NCBI RefSeq assembly: GCF_051622035.1
Contig: NC_135359.1
Coordinates: forward strand, 27,681,501-27,745,500
Direction: 5' to 3'
DNA from: Arctopsyche grandis
Lineage: Eukaryota; Arthropoda; Insecta; Trichoptera; Hydropsychidae
DNA: 64,000 bases
Shown: positions 12,352 through 24,924 of the stretch, piece after piece
How positions within the stretch are numbered: position 1 is the first letter of the stretch
How the letters are laid out: each line of letters begins with the position of its first letter
The notes under the pieces: model-generated
Database searches by the model: none
Seen by the model: only the letters and a program-made list of their open reading frames with translations
Told to the model about the DNA's origin: nothing
Position numbers and translations under genes: made by a program

Positions 12352-12744
12352 CCTCACGGGCCGGAATGTGAAATGCCGGAAAACGCAAATATCGGAAGGC
12401 AAAGATCGAAAATCGAAAGATCTTAAGTCGAAAGATCAAAAAAAAAAAGGGTGCATGGTAAACGGTACATACTCACGTACATACTCACATAATTTGCGCG
12501 AGCAGGATACAACAGGAACAAGAGGAACAGGCTTTTCCTCCCGTATTAATGTGCGCGCGCAGAATACGGGAGGAAAAGCCTGTTCCTCTTGTTCCTGTTA
12601 TATCCTGCTCGCGCAAACTAAGTGAGTATGTACCGTTTACGATGCACCCTTTTTTTTTGATCTTTCGACTTAAGATCTTTCGATTTTCGATCTTTGCCTT
12701 CCGATATTTGCGTTTTCGGTAATTTCACATTCCGGCCCGTGAGG
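12352..12744. mobile_element. Foldback element, near-palindromic arms of about 190 bp
   Basis: The left arm (12352-12547) starts CCTCACGGGCCGGAATGTG. The right arm (12563-12744) is its near-complete reverse complement. The loop is about 15 nt and contains GTGCGCGCGC. The arms join two modules: an outer one with GATCGAAAATCGAAAGATC, and an inner one with GAACAAGAGGAACAGGC that is also the core of the hAT-type MITE next door. No coding function is seen. A transcript would fold into a very long hairpin. Confidence 0.85.
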
Positions 12745-12760
12745 TATATATAATATATAT

Positions 12761-12930
12761 CAGTGGCATGCGGTGAAATTATCTCTCTTTTTGTCGTACA
12801 GCCTTGTTTAACGTGCGCGCGCAGGATACGGGGGGAAAAGCCTGTTCCTCTTGTTCCTATTGTATCCTGCTCGCGCAAATTAAGTGAGGATGTACGACGG
12901 GGGGAGAGATTGTTTTACCGCACGCCACTG
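12761..12930. mobile_element. hAT-type MITE, copy 1
   Basis: The 170-bp element begins CAGTGGCATGCGGTGAAA and ends in a matching inverted repeat (TTTTACCGCACGCCACTG). Perfect 8-bp ATATATAT flanks are present on both sides. The 8-bp duplication and CAGTGGC end indicate the hAT superfamily. A second copy lies at 38.56-38.72 kb. Confidence 0.85.
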
Positions 12931-12959
12931 ATATATATACTAACCATCCTACCCACTAT

Positions 12960-13112
12960 GTCAATATGTAAAAAATTATGTACAAGTCTAAATCCATAGA
13001 TGTCTCTAATTTCGAATACTTCAGCCTCTTGAAATACAGTGCTTTATGTCATAAAAAATGCTGCAATGTTAGTATTGGAGTTTACCTGTAAACAGATAAA
13101 TAAATAAAATAA
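12960..13112 (+). mobile_element. SINE relic
   Basis: Pieces of the SINE body (AAATCCATAGATGTCTC) and tail (ACAGTGCTTTATGT, AAATGCTGCAATGTT) end in an AAATA tail. The tRNA-like head is missing. Confidence 0.6.
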
Positions 13113-14662
13113 TATCACATCTTCAATACATCTGAAAGTTTTAGATTGTGAGCAATATTTTTAAAAAGTGAATAAATATTGAATAAATTAGTGATTATAT
13201 ATGTATGTACATTTAAGGCTTCTTTATACAAGGGTAAATATTTTAAACAATTTAATATACTTACATGCGATGCACTGGGGAAACTTCTAATGATACTATG
13301 ATTGGATTTAAAAATAAAATAAAATATGATCGCCATAGAAACAAGCACCTTTCTCTGAAAAAGTATGTATGTAGCTGTGTTATACATACATAAATACATA
13401 TGTGTGTTCGTGTGTATAACCAATATTCACCTAATAATGTAATATTACCATTAGATATGTTCAAAGCGCATTTTGAATAGGCCATTATTTACATCCATAC
13501 ACAAGTATGAATCAATTTCATTTCATAGTATATTGAGCCATCTATATATAAACAATAAAATGATTTAACATTAACGGTGGAAAAAATACATGCTGTAACC
13601 ATTTTTGAAATTGTTGTACATATAAATAAAATTAAAATATGTAATATCGGCTTTTTTTCGTTTGTGTATTTTTGCGTGTCCGATTTTATTCAATGAGCAT
13701 TTTGTGTCTTTTCGGTTTTTTTCAGTATGGGATAATCATTTCACTGCATTTCCCATATTTTTATTTTTTTGTGCAATGTTGAATGCGATCATGCAATTTA
13801 TAAAAAATACTACATGAAAGCCAATTGATGACAAAACAATAATTATATTGCAATCAGTTAATAGTGAACTGCGGCACTATTAAATACAAAATACTCTCAG
13901 TAAAGTCACAAGGTTCATAGTTTTTGACTTCAAAGTCCATTTGGCCAATACACTGAGCAACAACAAAAAAAATCACGTTTTTACTAATCAATCCTTGCTA
14001 AGTTTGATCCATTGAATTCGAATATTATAATGATTTTTGATATTTACTAATCATTCCTTTATTGAGATATGAGCGTTTTAAAATAAGGCGTAATTTTTAC
14101 AGATATCTGGCTTTCGCAATGATAATAATTTGTAAGTTGTAAATTTTAGTAGCAAAGGCCCATTTCGGGGCCCCCAAGATTCGGGGGCCCCGAATAAATA
14201 AAACTATTCAAATAAATTTAATAAAATGGTTACTATTAGATTACTCATGTTTAAGAGGGCTGGACACCAGCGCATTATCCATACAAACGTATTACACTTC
14301 TCCCTTCCTCAATTATGGCACTAGAGAAATTATTTTTTAATATGTTATGGATATCCACCATTGGGATGCATCTATCGTTTTATTTTTTTGATTAGTTATT
14401 TTTTATAGGAGCTAGGAGCCGCCAAACATCTATAAAATCGCCTCTTTTTTACACCCACGAAATGAATCCAGCGTGCTTATTTAACGGTCGATTTAAAAAA
14501 AAAATACGCACACAGGTACATAGAAAATATCTTTTTTATACAGATGATGATTTTTTTTTAAATTGGTCCAGTTTCGGAGAAGAAAATTGGAGAATACGAA
14601 ACCTCGATTTTGTCGATTTAAAATACTTATTATCTGGTCGAAGCGCAACTGTCGCATTCACT

Positions 14663-14663
<1 letters not shown>
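13113..14663. other. AT-rich gap with one GC palindrome
   Basis: I see no gene. At 14164-14194 there is a 12-bp inverted repeat (TTCGGGGCCCCC and its complement) with a 7-nt loop, which stands out in AT-rich DNA. Confidence 0.45.

Positions 14664-14730
<67 letters not shown>
14664..14730. repeat. (AT)n tract, left of the hAT insertion
   Basis: A pure dinucleotide run that continues after the hAT element at 16614. The transposon therefore appears to have inserted into a pre-existing (AT)n tract. Confidence 0.95.
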
Positions 14731-16720
<1,990 letters not shown>

Positions 16721-16899
16721 AATTATAAATTATATTATATAAATTATATTGTTTTATTTTAATGGAAGATATACGATTTAAAGCTATTTTGCAATTCAGT
16801 TTTTTAGAAAATTTTTGAGATTAAATGAATATTAAGACTTGAAAACGATTTTGCCGGTGTTTGTTCCCGAGTTGTCCTTTCACGGCGATTCCATTCCTT

Positions 16900-17190
16900 T
16901 GCTCACGATTTCTTTCGGATGGTTTTTTTTCTTGTATCTCCATCTTTGGTTTTTTCAATACTTTGATACAGATCGTCCATGATAACAGCAATTACGAAGG
17001 AAATGCGGAATGACAGTTGCACCCCAGGTAGAGAAAAAAACCGTCCGAAATGGCCGCCATCTTGCCATATGCAGTGATCTGATTGGTAGCGATAGTTGAT
17101 AGATATCAAATACCACGGTAGATACCGCTAGTGTTAACGCTACCATTGGCTGTCGGCAGGTTTGCCGTTAATTCGAATAAACAGAGAGAA
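16900..17190 (-). promoter_or_regulatory. Candidate housekeeping-type promoter and first exon
   Basis: On the minus strand this has two CCAAT boxes (CAGCCAATGG at about 17148 and ACCAATCAG at about 17083). A YY1-type motif AAGATGGCGGCCAT lies at about 17049-17062. Downstream is an ATG opening MDDLYQSIEKTKDGD, which stops within about 25 codons. The element spacing resembles a TATA-less promoter. I do not recognise the peptide and see no following exon, so it may be a captured or dead promoter. Confidence 0.3.
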
Positions 17191-17427
17191 TTTTTGCCGT
17201 TCTTTGGAACAAAACAAGATTTTAAATATATTTTTTTAGTCATTTAACTTGGTTTTAGAAAGAATTCAAGTATATAGTATTGTGTGAAAATATTCCTAGA
17301 ATCGGAATACATTTTTATCTCCGTTTTGACCAAATATGCAGATACCGGGTTTTGGAACTCGACGACTCAAATATATCGAAGAAAGAAACGGTAACAAAAT
17401 TAAGTTTTCGGGTGTACAGCCCTCTTA

Positions 17428-17556
17428 AGCGGTTTATATTACAAATACCGAGTGAATTTTATGAAAATTCAATTACAATGTAACCTAGAACATATAAGAA
17501 CTAATATTACGCCCGAATAGATTAGGATTAAATGTTTATGCAAAAAATACAATTTA
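17428..17556 (+). repeat. 130-bp repeat unit 1
   Basis: This starts TTAAGCGGTTTATATTACAA, continues with CCGAGTGAATTTTATG, and ends TGCAAAAAATACAATT. The next copy begins at 18370, so two units were originally in tandem. The start is similar, in reverse orientation, to the segment near the 3' end of the Helitron units at 28-38 kb (AAACCGCTTAA), which suggests an old Helitron relic. Confidence 0.6.
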
Positions 17557-18369
17557 AGGTCTGTTCATACTTAACAGCACTGCACGGCTTCAGCACTGCA
17601 CGACTCCGTTTCAAATATGTCATGTTATTACATTTCTATTCATATCTACCTACACGTCGCGGTCACGTCACGTTTACAGCAATTTGGCCGAGTGCAAGGC
17701 AAAATCGGCTTATTTATATATTAGAGGCCATGACGATACGGCGCAATATTGCTTACGTCGTATTGTCGAGTACTTGCAATATGAATGCATACACGTGCAT
17801 TCATAGCTACGCGTCAGAATACAAGTCAGCAAAAATGTTTCGGCGTTTATCGAACGAAAAATGATGTATAACCGCGTTGTTGTTGGAAGAAGAAGCTCAA
17901 GAAGGCAATAAAAAAGCACGGAGGCGTTTTGATGTGCATCCCATGTTAAAAAAATAGAAAAACCGAAGGAGAGTTTTGGACACTGTATAAGGAGCTTGTG
18001 GATGATGGACAAAATTTTTAAAAATATTTCCGTAAAATATTTTTTAAATATTTGCGCTAAAACCATGTCGAAAGATTGAACAGCTGTCAACTGTCACTAT
18101 CGATAATTGGTCAAAAACAGCAAAGCGGCAGACTCATGGCACGTAATTCGCGTGTATATTTCCACGATGGCCAAAAAAACGGATACGATACGTTGACGGA
18201 TGTTGCTGTAAGGTATGAACAGGATATGTCGGGTACTGCTGTAAGCCTGCCGTGGCGTAAACGTGACGGTTGGTATGAATATACCCATACAAAATGTACC
18301 AAAGAATACTTTTCGTACGGCCGGATACCTGCTGAAGTCGGTACGTGCTGACTAGGTATGAACAGACCT
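17557..18369 (+). mobile_element. PIF/Harbinger element remnant
   Basis: An 813-bp element bounded by AGGTCTGTTCATAC and its exact inverted copy, with the similarity extending to about 40 bp, and flanked by the 3-bp duplication TTA (17554-17556, 18370-18372). A TWA duplication is diagnostic of PIF/Harbinger. Inside, at about 17910-18040, a broken frame reads RRFDVHPM, GEFWTLYKELVDDG and KYFR, matching the N-terminal region of HARBI1-like nucleases. The catalytic part is deleted and stops are present, so this is an internally deleted, non-autonomous copy. Confidence 0.85.
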
Positions 18370-18955
18370 TTAAGCGGTTTATATTACAAACACCGAGTGA
18401 ATTTTATGAAAATTTAATTACAATATAACCTAGAAAATATAAAAACTACTATTACACCCAAATTTTTATTTTTTTTTTTATTTTTTTATTTTACATATAT
18501 ACCAGGAAGGCCTTACAGGTAAATCCCAATGCGCCTTCCTGGCCAATTACAAATACAAAGGCAGCATTTTTTTATTATAAGTCGTTGAATTGCGAGACAC
18601 TGAAAAAACTCGCAAATTAACGAGACATCTATGAATTGTACATAAATTTTTATTGTACATCCATCAAATTTCAAATAGTGGTGACATAGTAGGTAGGAAG
18701 GATTTTTTAGCCAATTTTTTTTCCGGGAACCGTTTCAACAATGAAATCAGAGAAAATTGGCAAACTCTGATAGGAAACGATCAACCTGGAGTCACAAATC
18801 CAGGTCTGACCAACAGCATACTCTGAAAAATTCATTTTCATTCAGGGATAGAACCCGGCACCTTCTTGACGGTAAGCAGAAGCTTAACGTCCGAGCTATG
18901 CTGCTGGCTAATGGATTACGATTAAATGTTTTATGCAAAAAATACAATTTAATTA
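18370..18955 (+). repeat. 130-bp repeat unit 2, split by a SINE
   Basis: The unit restarts TTAAGCGGTTTATATTACAA at 18370. A reverse SINE (18462-18908) interrupts it, and it resumes with ATTAAATGTTTTATGCAAAA and ends at about 18952. The first unit ends at the Harbinger insertion point, so the nested order can be read off. Confidence 0.6.
18462..18908 (-). mobile_element. tRNA-derived SINE, second subfamily
   Basis: In reverse orientation it shows a T-rich start, ACCAGGAAGGCCTTACAGG, the body with AACGATCAACCTGGAGTC, and a head ending AGCTATGCTGCTGGCTA. The head type (AGCATAGCTCGG on the sense strand) differs from copies 1-3 and matches the copy at 46.6-47.0 kb. Confidence 0.75.
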
Positions 18956-19075
18956 TCATAATATTTTGACAAAATAATCACAAAACGACAATAAGCGCAC
19001 CATTCGCAGCCATGCGCTCAGTTTGACAGTACGAGTTGAGCATTCGTAACATTTGGTCACTAAACGACTGTCATC

Positions 19076-19699
19076 ATGGCAGTGTACACGGCTATGAACC
19101 GCATCAAGCGAGAACTGCTGGAGGTGGGGCGCGATGGGGCCGAAGGGGGCGCAGGAGATGGGGGCGCGGGGGGCGCAGTCGCCGTTCGCCCCCGAGCCGA
19201 CACCTGGGCCCAACTCCGAGGCGACATTTCCGGACCCCCAGACACTCCATACGAAGGCGGCCGCTTCCTTCTCGACATCGACGTGCCCCCGGCATATCCC
19301 TTCGAGCCCCCGAAAGTCCGCTTCGTGACTCGTCTCTGGCATCCGAACGTATCCTCGGCCACCGGAGCCATCTGCCTGGACATCCTCAAGGACGAGTGGG
19401 CGGCCACCATGACCCTTCGCACCATGTTACTCTCTTTGCAGGCGTTGCTGTGCGCTCCGGAGCCGGACGATCCTCAAGACGCCGTCGTGGCCACGCAGTA
19501 CAAGTCAGATCCGAGTCTATTCGAAGCTACGGCCCGTCTTTGGACTCATCTCTACGCTGGTGGGCCTCACGCTCATCCCGACTTGCAGAACAAGGTGACC
19601 GCTCTCACCGAAATGGGAGTGGATCACACGAGGGCAGTCATCGCTCTCTCCTCCTGCCACTGGGACATGCAGAAGGCTACCGATTATTTGTTTAGTTAA
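19076..19699 (+). CDS. UBE2K: Ubiquitin-conjugating enzyme E2, UBE2K/UbcD4-type
   Basis: An intronless 207-residue protein. The UBC fold spans about 1-155 with [24 protein letters not shown], the HPN triad (89-91) and the active-site Cys100 in [14 protein letters not shown]-terminal UBA domain (about 168-207) ends in ATDYLFS. Only the E2-25K class (human UBE2K, fly UbcD4) combines these two parts. The enzyme takes ubiquitin from E1 onto Cys100 and is known for K48-linked chains, acting in cytosol and nucleus. Compared with the fly protein, the strand around residues 19-44 is replaced by a Gly/Ala/Asp-rich insert. GC content, especially at third positions, is far above the surroundings, and there are no introns, so a retrocopy is possible. 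Core residues are intact. The start matches the family N-terminus (NRIKREL). AATAAA lies at about 20046. Confidence 0.9.
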   Translation: MAVYTAMNRIKRELLEVGRDGAEGGAGDGGAGGAVAVRPRADTWAQLRGDISGPPDTPYEGGRFLLDIDVPPAYPFEPPKVRFVTRLWHPNVSSATGAICLDILKDEWAATMTLRTMLLSLQALLCAPEPDDPQDAVVATQYKSDPSLFEATARLWTHLYAGGPHAHPDLQNKVTALTEMGVDHTRAVIALSSCHWDMQKATDYLFS

Positions 19700-20337
19700 T
19701 TTTCCCGTACCTGTATGTAAACGGTGGGGTAAAGAATATTTTTTTGATTCGAAATGTCTGTAGTTTTTTCCACCTATTGAATAGTTCATATATATATATA
19801 TGTATGTAATAATGTGTGAATTTACTTTTCTAGGTTTATTTTAATATATATAAAAATATTCCATGATCTAATATGGCCGACCATTCCGAAAAGTGAAGAA
19901 ATTCTATATGAAGTTATTAGAAATCAGCATTGTGAAGTTGTGAAAGATAATTACTTTGTCTATTTAGGTCTATATTGATTCAATTTGTTCGGGAATTCAC
20001 CAGGGAATTGAACTTTGAATGATATAATGGACATAGTTTTGGGTAATAAAGGCAACTCTCAATAGTAATATTTTGAAATGTACAATTTTCTCTATCGTTT
20101 TTACATGCAATATAAAAGAAGACTTATAAATTTAATTATTATTGAGTTATTGTATATTATTGTTAAATTTTATTGGTTCTACTCGTTCCACCAACTTGCA
20201 ATATCTCAAGACTCATTTTCTCAATTTTTTCGGTGTATTTCACAGACGAGTTTGTACATATATATAAAAAACACATATATAAATATTTTACGCAATGAAA
20301 TACTTATTTTGCGAGATAATTAAAAAAATGTGGTAAG
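19700..20337. other. Gap: 3' flank of the E2 gene
   Basis: AT-rich. It holds the probable 3' UTR of the E2 gene with an AATAAA at about 20046. No other gene is seen. Confidence 0.5.
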
Positions 20338-20645
20338 AATTAATTTTTAAACGTTTTAATTAAATGTTTTGAAGCTTATAAATCTATGAATGATCACAGT
20401 ATGTTTCGTATATTAAATACATGTATACAAAAAAAAATGTAGAAATTCATTTTTAAACGATTTAATTAAATGTTTTGAAGCTTATAAATCTATGAATGAT
20501 CACAATATGTCTCGTATATTAAATACATGTATACAAAAAAAAATGTAGGAATTCATTTTTAAACGATTTAATTAAATATTTTGAAGTTTATAAATCTATG
20601 AATGATCACAATATGTCTCGTATATTAAATACATGTATACAAGAA
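20338..20645. repeat. Tandem repeat, three units of about 103 bp
   Basis: Three near-identical copies begin around 20338, 20442 and 20546. Each contains TTTTGAAGCTTATAAATC, GAATGATCACAATATGT and ATTAAATACATGTATAC followed by an A run. The copies differ at only a few sites, so the array is young. Confidence 0.9.
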
Positions 20646-23600
20646 ATATTTTTCTATACAATATACAAACTCCTGCTTAAGCAGATGAAAAGTTGAGAAA
20701 ACGAGTGTCGAGAAATTGCAAATTGGTACAACGAAGCCGAACCGAATTTTATTTATAAAGTTGTTTCCAACTTGCATACGTCTGAGCAATTCGACTAGTG
20801 TCTTATAAAATAAGTTTATGAAGTTGCAAATTACTCACGAGGGTTAGTCTCATTACGCAAAACTATACACATACAGACATTTCAAATCATAAGTCGCCCG
20901 ACTGTGTGTAAATCCGTGTTACTTGCCAAATTTCTTTCATTACAACGATTCCAATTTGGTTTATCATTTAGTTTATATTCCGAGTACTTGTTCTTCGATG
21001 CTCTCACTATTTGATACATTCTATTATATATATATTTTTATTGTTGATTAGTTGGATCTGATGCACGTTGGTGTTCGTCATAATTGTAATATCAGCGTCA
21101 TGATTGTATTATCAGTATAATAACATCCGTCTTTTTGATGAATATGCAGTTGATTTGCTGGGAAAGGCTATCTACATATGAATGTATATCTAACGTATGC
21201 ACAATTAAGACGAACTTTAGTGTGTGTTAGTTTTTATCGAATTTCCTGTTGTTATCGACGACAAATTATGTATGTAATTGTAAAGGCTACATTTGTTTGA
21301 GGTGTCTTTTCTATTAAAGTGACGCACGTTGACCTTTTAAGTCATTCCAAATTGTACTTTAAATATGATTTTCTTTTATAATGCAAATCTTCCAAACGTT
21401 TTCAAATTTTTTTAAAATATTGCTTCAAAATTTCTATGTAATATGCATTTTGTATTTATCATTGAATTGTGTCACCTTTTTATTTGGATCGTTTTTTTGT
21501 ATGCCGATAGTATTGACACAATTTTCGATAGTGCTTTATCAGAATTATCTTTAATATTTCTTCGTAATGTGGCCGATAAAAAAATATTAATTCTAAATAC
21601 GGATTGTGAACGTTTCAGATCCCCACACTATATAGTACATAATGTTAGCACAATTTTTTTATACGAAAATGTAAATAGCCGAAAAAGAATTTAAATTCGT
21701 TATAGATCTACATACATACATATACATATTTATATGTATGTATTATATAGTTTTTTATTTTATATATATTTATAAATACGTAACATATTTCTACACAAAA
21801 AAAAATGTTAACACAAACTTAATGTAAATTTTATTTTTAGTCTATACAAAGGATTCCGTTTTATTACAGCAAAAAAAAAATTGTCCCAAATAACTGGCTG
21901 GTCCTAATAAGCTAATGCGAAGGATTACTATTGTTTTCTTTGTTTGGGATTTGTCCCGAATAGCTGGTTGACTTAATGAATCGGCGTTCCAATTTAAGCG
22001 GAATCCTCTGTATATTTACTTATATAGTTATCAATTAGAAGTGGTTTAATAGATAATTTGAAATTGCAATTTCATTGTCTGTTACGGCTACACTGGCGTG
22101 CATACATACATATGTTTTGTATGCCTACACGTTTTTGATGCATTTATTCCAGCCGATAGTCGATGCGAAGCTTTAAATTTTGAACTCGAAAATTTTTCAA
22201 TCAAATGTTAGTTTTTCAATTCGTATGTCTGTTTAGAAGCTAGTTTAATCACATGTATGCGTGTGTGTATATTTTTTCCTAACTAAAATAAATGATATTT
22301 GATGTCTACGATTATGAGATAGAAAATCATGTATTGTATTTGAAGTTGTGATCACATTTATAAAATAGGTTGTAAAATTATTCGATTATAAAATAATTTT
22401 TAGTATTCGATGAGTTTCATTATTTTTTCAGTGACGTACAAAAACCATATTTGCAGATTGCTCATTGCTATTTTTTTTATTTGTCCGAAGTGATTAATCT
22501 CAAATATAAACATACATATATACGACAAGATAGTGTGATAGTATTGTTCAAATAAAACACCATTAATTTATATCAATATTTTAATCATATTTTTTACATA
22601 ATGGCAAAAAGAACACATTCATTTTAAAATGATTTTCTTTTTCTTTGTATGTATAGTATATTTATAAAACTATTTTTTTTTTCAATAGAAGCGATGCAAC
22701 TTAGAATTTGTTTCGTGAAATTAATTATTGTTTACAATTTCAACGTACTGTTAAAACTTAAAATTAGTTTTGATATAATATAAAAATATTTACAATATGC
22801 ACAGTATTTTAGTTACCTCAAATTTTAAGTTCTATAGACTCTATTCATAAAAATGTATACATACGTACGTACGAGAGTTAGTTGTAATTTTTCTTTGGAG
22901 CAGAATATTAACGTTTTTTTTTTTTTTAATTAATTAAGGATTGGACCGATCAATGGTTACTTCAAAATCACATAATATACGTCAAAACAAAGTATACAAC
23001 TTATATAGGAGTCCTCGTGTTACATTTATCGTATCTAGCTAGGTATATAGTAACATTCGGAATACAGTCTGCAAATTATATTATACAGAAAAGTAAAATT
23101 ATTCTACTTTCGCTCGATAAGAAATACAAAATTATTTATCTATTTAACATTTTATTCAAAATCTATTCAAATTAAGCCTCTGAATGGAGAATTACAGTAG
23201 TATCTTGTTATTAAATATTCAAAGTTGAAAAAATCGTACCAATTACCGACAAATATCACGTGCCAGCGCTGTCTCGAAAATCTATACCATTAAAAAAAAA
23301 TAACATCTTTTATATATATATTTTTTCCAACAATATGTACGTTTAATACAATACAACGAATTCTCATCCTTTGAATAAAATTTCACTTTACATAAAATAT
23401 AATGCGTCATAGATTATCTTCTTAACATAATAATATACATATATATTCAAAACAAATACGAGATATAAAGTAGAAAATCTATATATTGTATTTTATTTTT
23501 TTGATAGATTAAATTATATGTATTTATTATATCAATAATTACACGATAAACGGCAATATTGCTAAGTAATAAAATAATTTCCTAGCTAGTATTTGTATAT

Positions 23601-24924
23601 ACACAATCCAGTCTTATAGTCTTATGTGATTTATACATATTTACACAGTTTACACACGTTGAAATATCTGGTCAAAATATAAAGAGAACTAAATTAAAAC
23701 AAGTTGCTTAGGAGCATAGCGACGGGTCCGACAACAAATTTATATATTTGGCACATTTCATTTGAATCGACTCATCTTTGATGCATCAAAGGATGAATAC
23801 GTATATGTGTAAAGCGATAGAAATTAAATCATCCAACAGTTCATGCATGTCTAATACTTTAAAATATTCCGAGTACAGTGTTACTGGAAAGGTTTGATTA
23901 CGAAAATGATAGTGGAAGACAAATAACTCTGCAATTCTATAATATAATACTATATTCGTCAGGCAATGGAAGCGAAAGGCGTAGAATGATTGTTTTAAAT
24001 GAAAAAAAGGCATTAGATCTTTTTTAAGTGGTATATGTACATATATAGTATATTGAAAAGCTACAAATTGGTTATAAAAATTAATCGATAACATGAATTA
24101 ACAGTGATTATCATGCAAAAGCGCCACTTTACACGAAACGCTGTATCAATAAGTCATTACAGCATTTTCATAGAGTTCATATGGTGTTGGTATATATATT
24201 GAATACCAAACAACTGCTTTAAATTAGCATTTTCGTTATCTACGATACCTACCATTGCCAGATACTCGTACATACGAATAAAAATCAAAAGAAATAATAC
24301 TAAAAATGATAAGGAAAATAATATTAAAAAAAGTATATTTTAATCATATCAATAGCAATACACACAGTCAATGTTTATTTATAAAAACAAGCTTTCTTAT
24401 ACATGTATTAAATATAATATATATATGTATATATAAATCGACCAAATAAATGCAATGGAAAGAATGATGCTCCTATGTACATACATTTCAATGTTTGAAT
24501 TAATAAAACATGCAGTAATGTTACAAATTGAATAATATATAAATATTGTAGTTCGAATGGTCAATAAATACTTTTATTAAAACGTATTAGAGAATGTACA
24601 CTTCGGGAATTGTCACAATGGAAAAAGTACAATCAACTTTTGATGTATACACTATGTATGTACAAATCCGTAATTGCTACACGATCAACGTTTTTAATTT
24701 GAATATATCACCCAATACAATCCGTCGGCACACAGGTTCACGTTTAAAACTATCTGACAAAAATATTTTTAGGTTCCGTTCATCACTTGCAGTATTTATG
24801 TACACTGTTTGATTGTTTTATAGTCATTTCAAACTAGCTTACGACATAAAAGCACCAATTTTGATACCGTTAAAGTATATTATGAGTGTACCAGTATAGC
24901 CTGCATGACGAGCTTCAGCAAGTC
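20646..24924. other. Long AT-rich gap
   Basis: Over 4 kb without a supported gene. The part nearest 24.9 kb probably includes the 3' UTR of the Kekkon gene on the minus strand. No transposon was recognised. Short frames are AT-rich shadows. Confidence 0.4.

Noticed and set aside
19036..19695. 219-residue Arg/Ser-rich frame overlapping the E2 gene
   Set aside because: A frame-shifted shadow of the GC-rich UBE2K exon.
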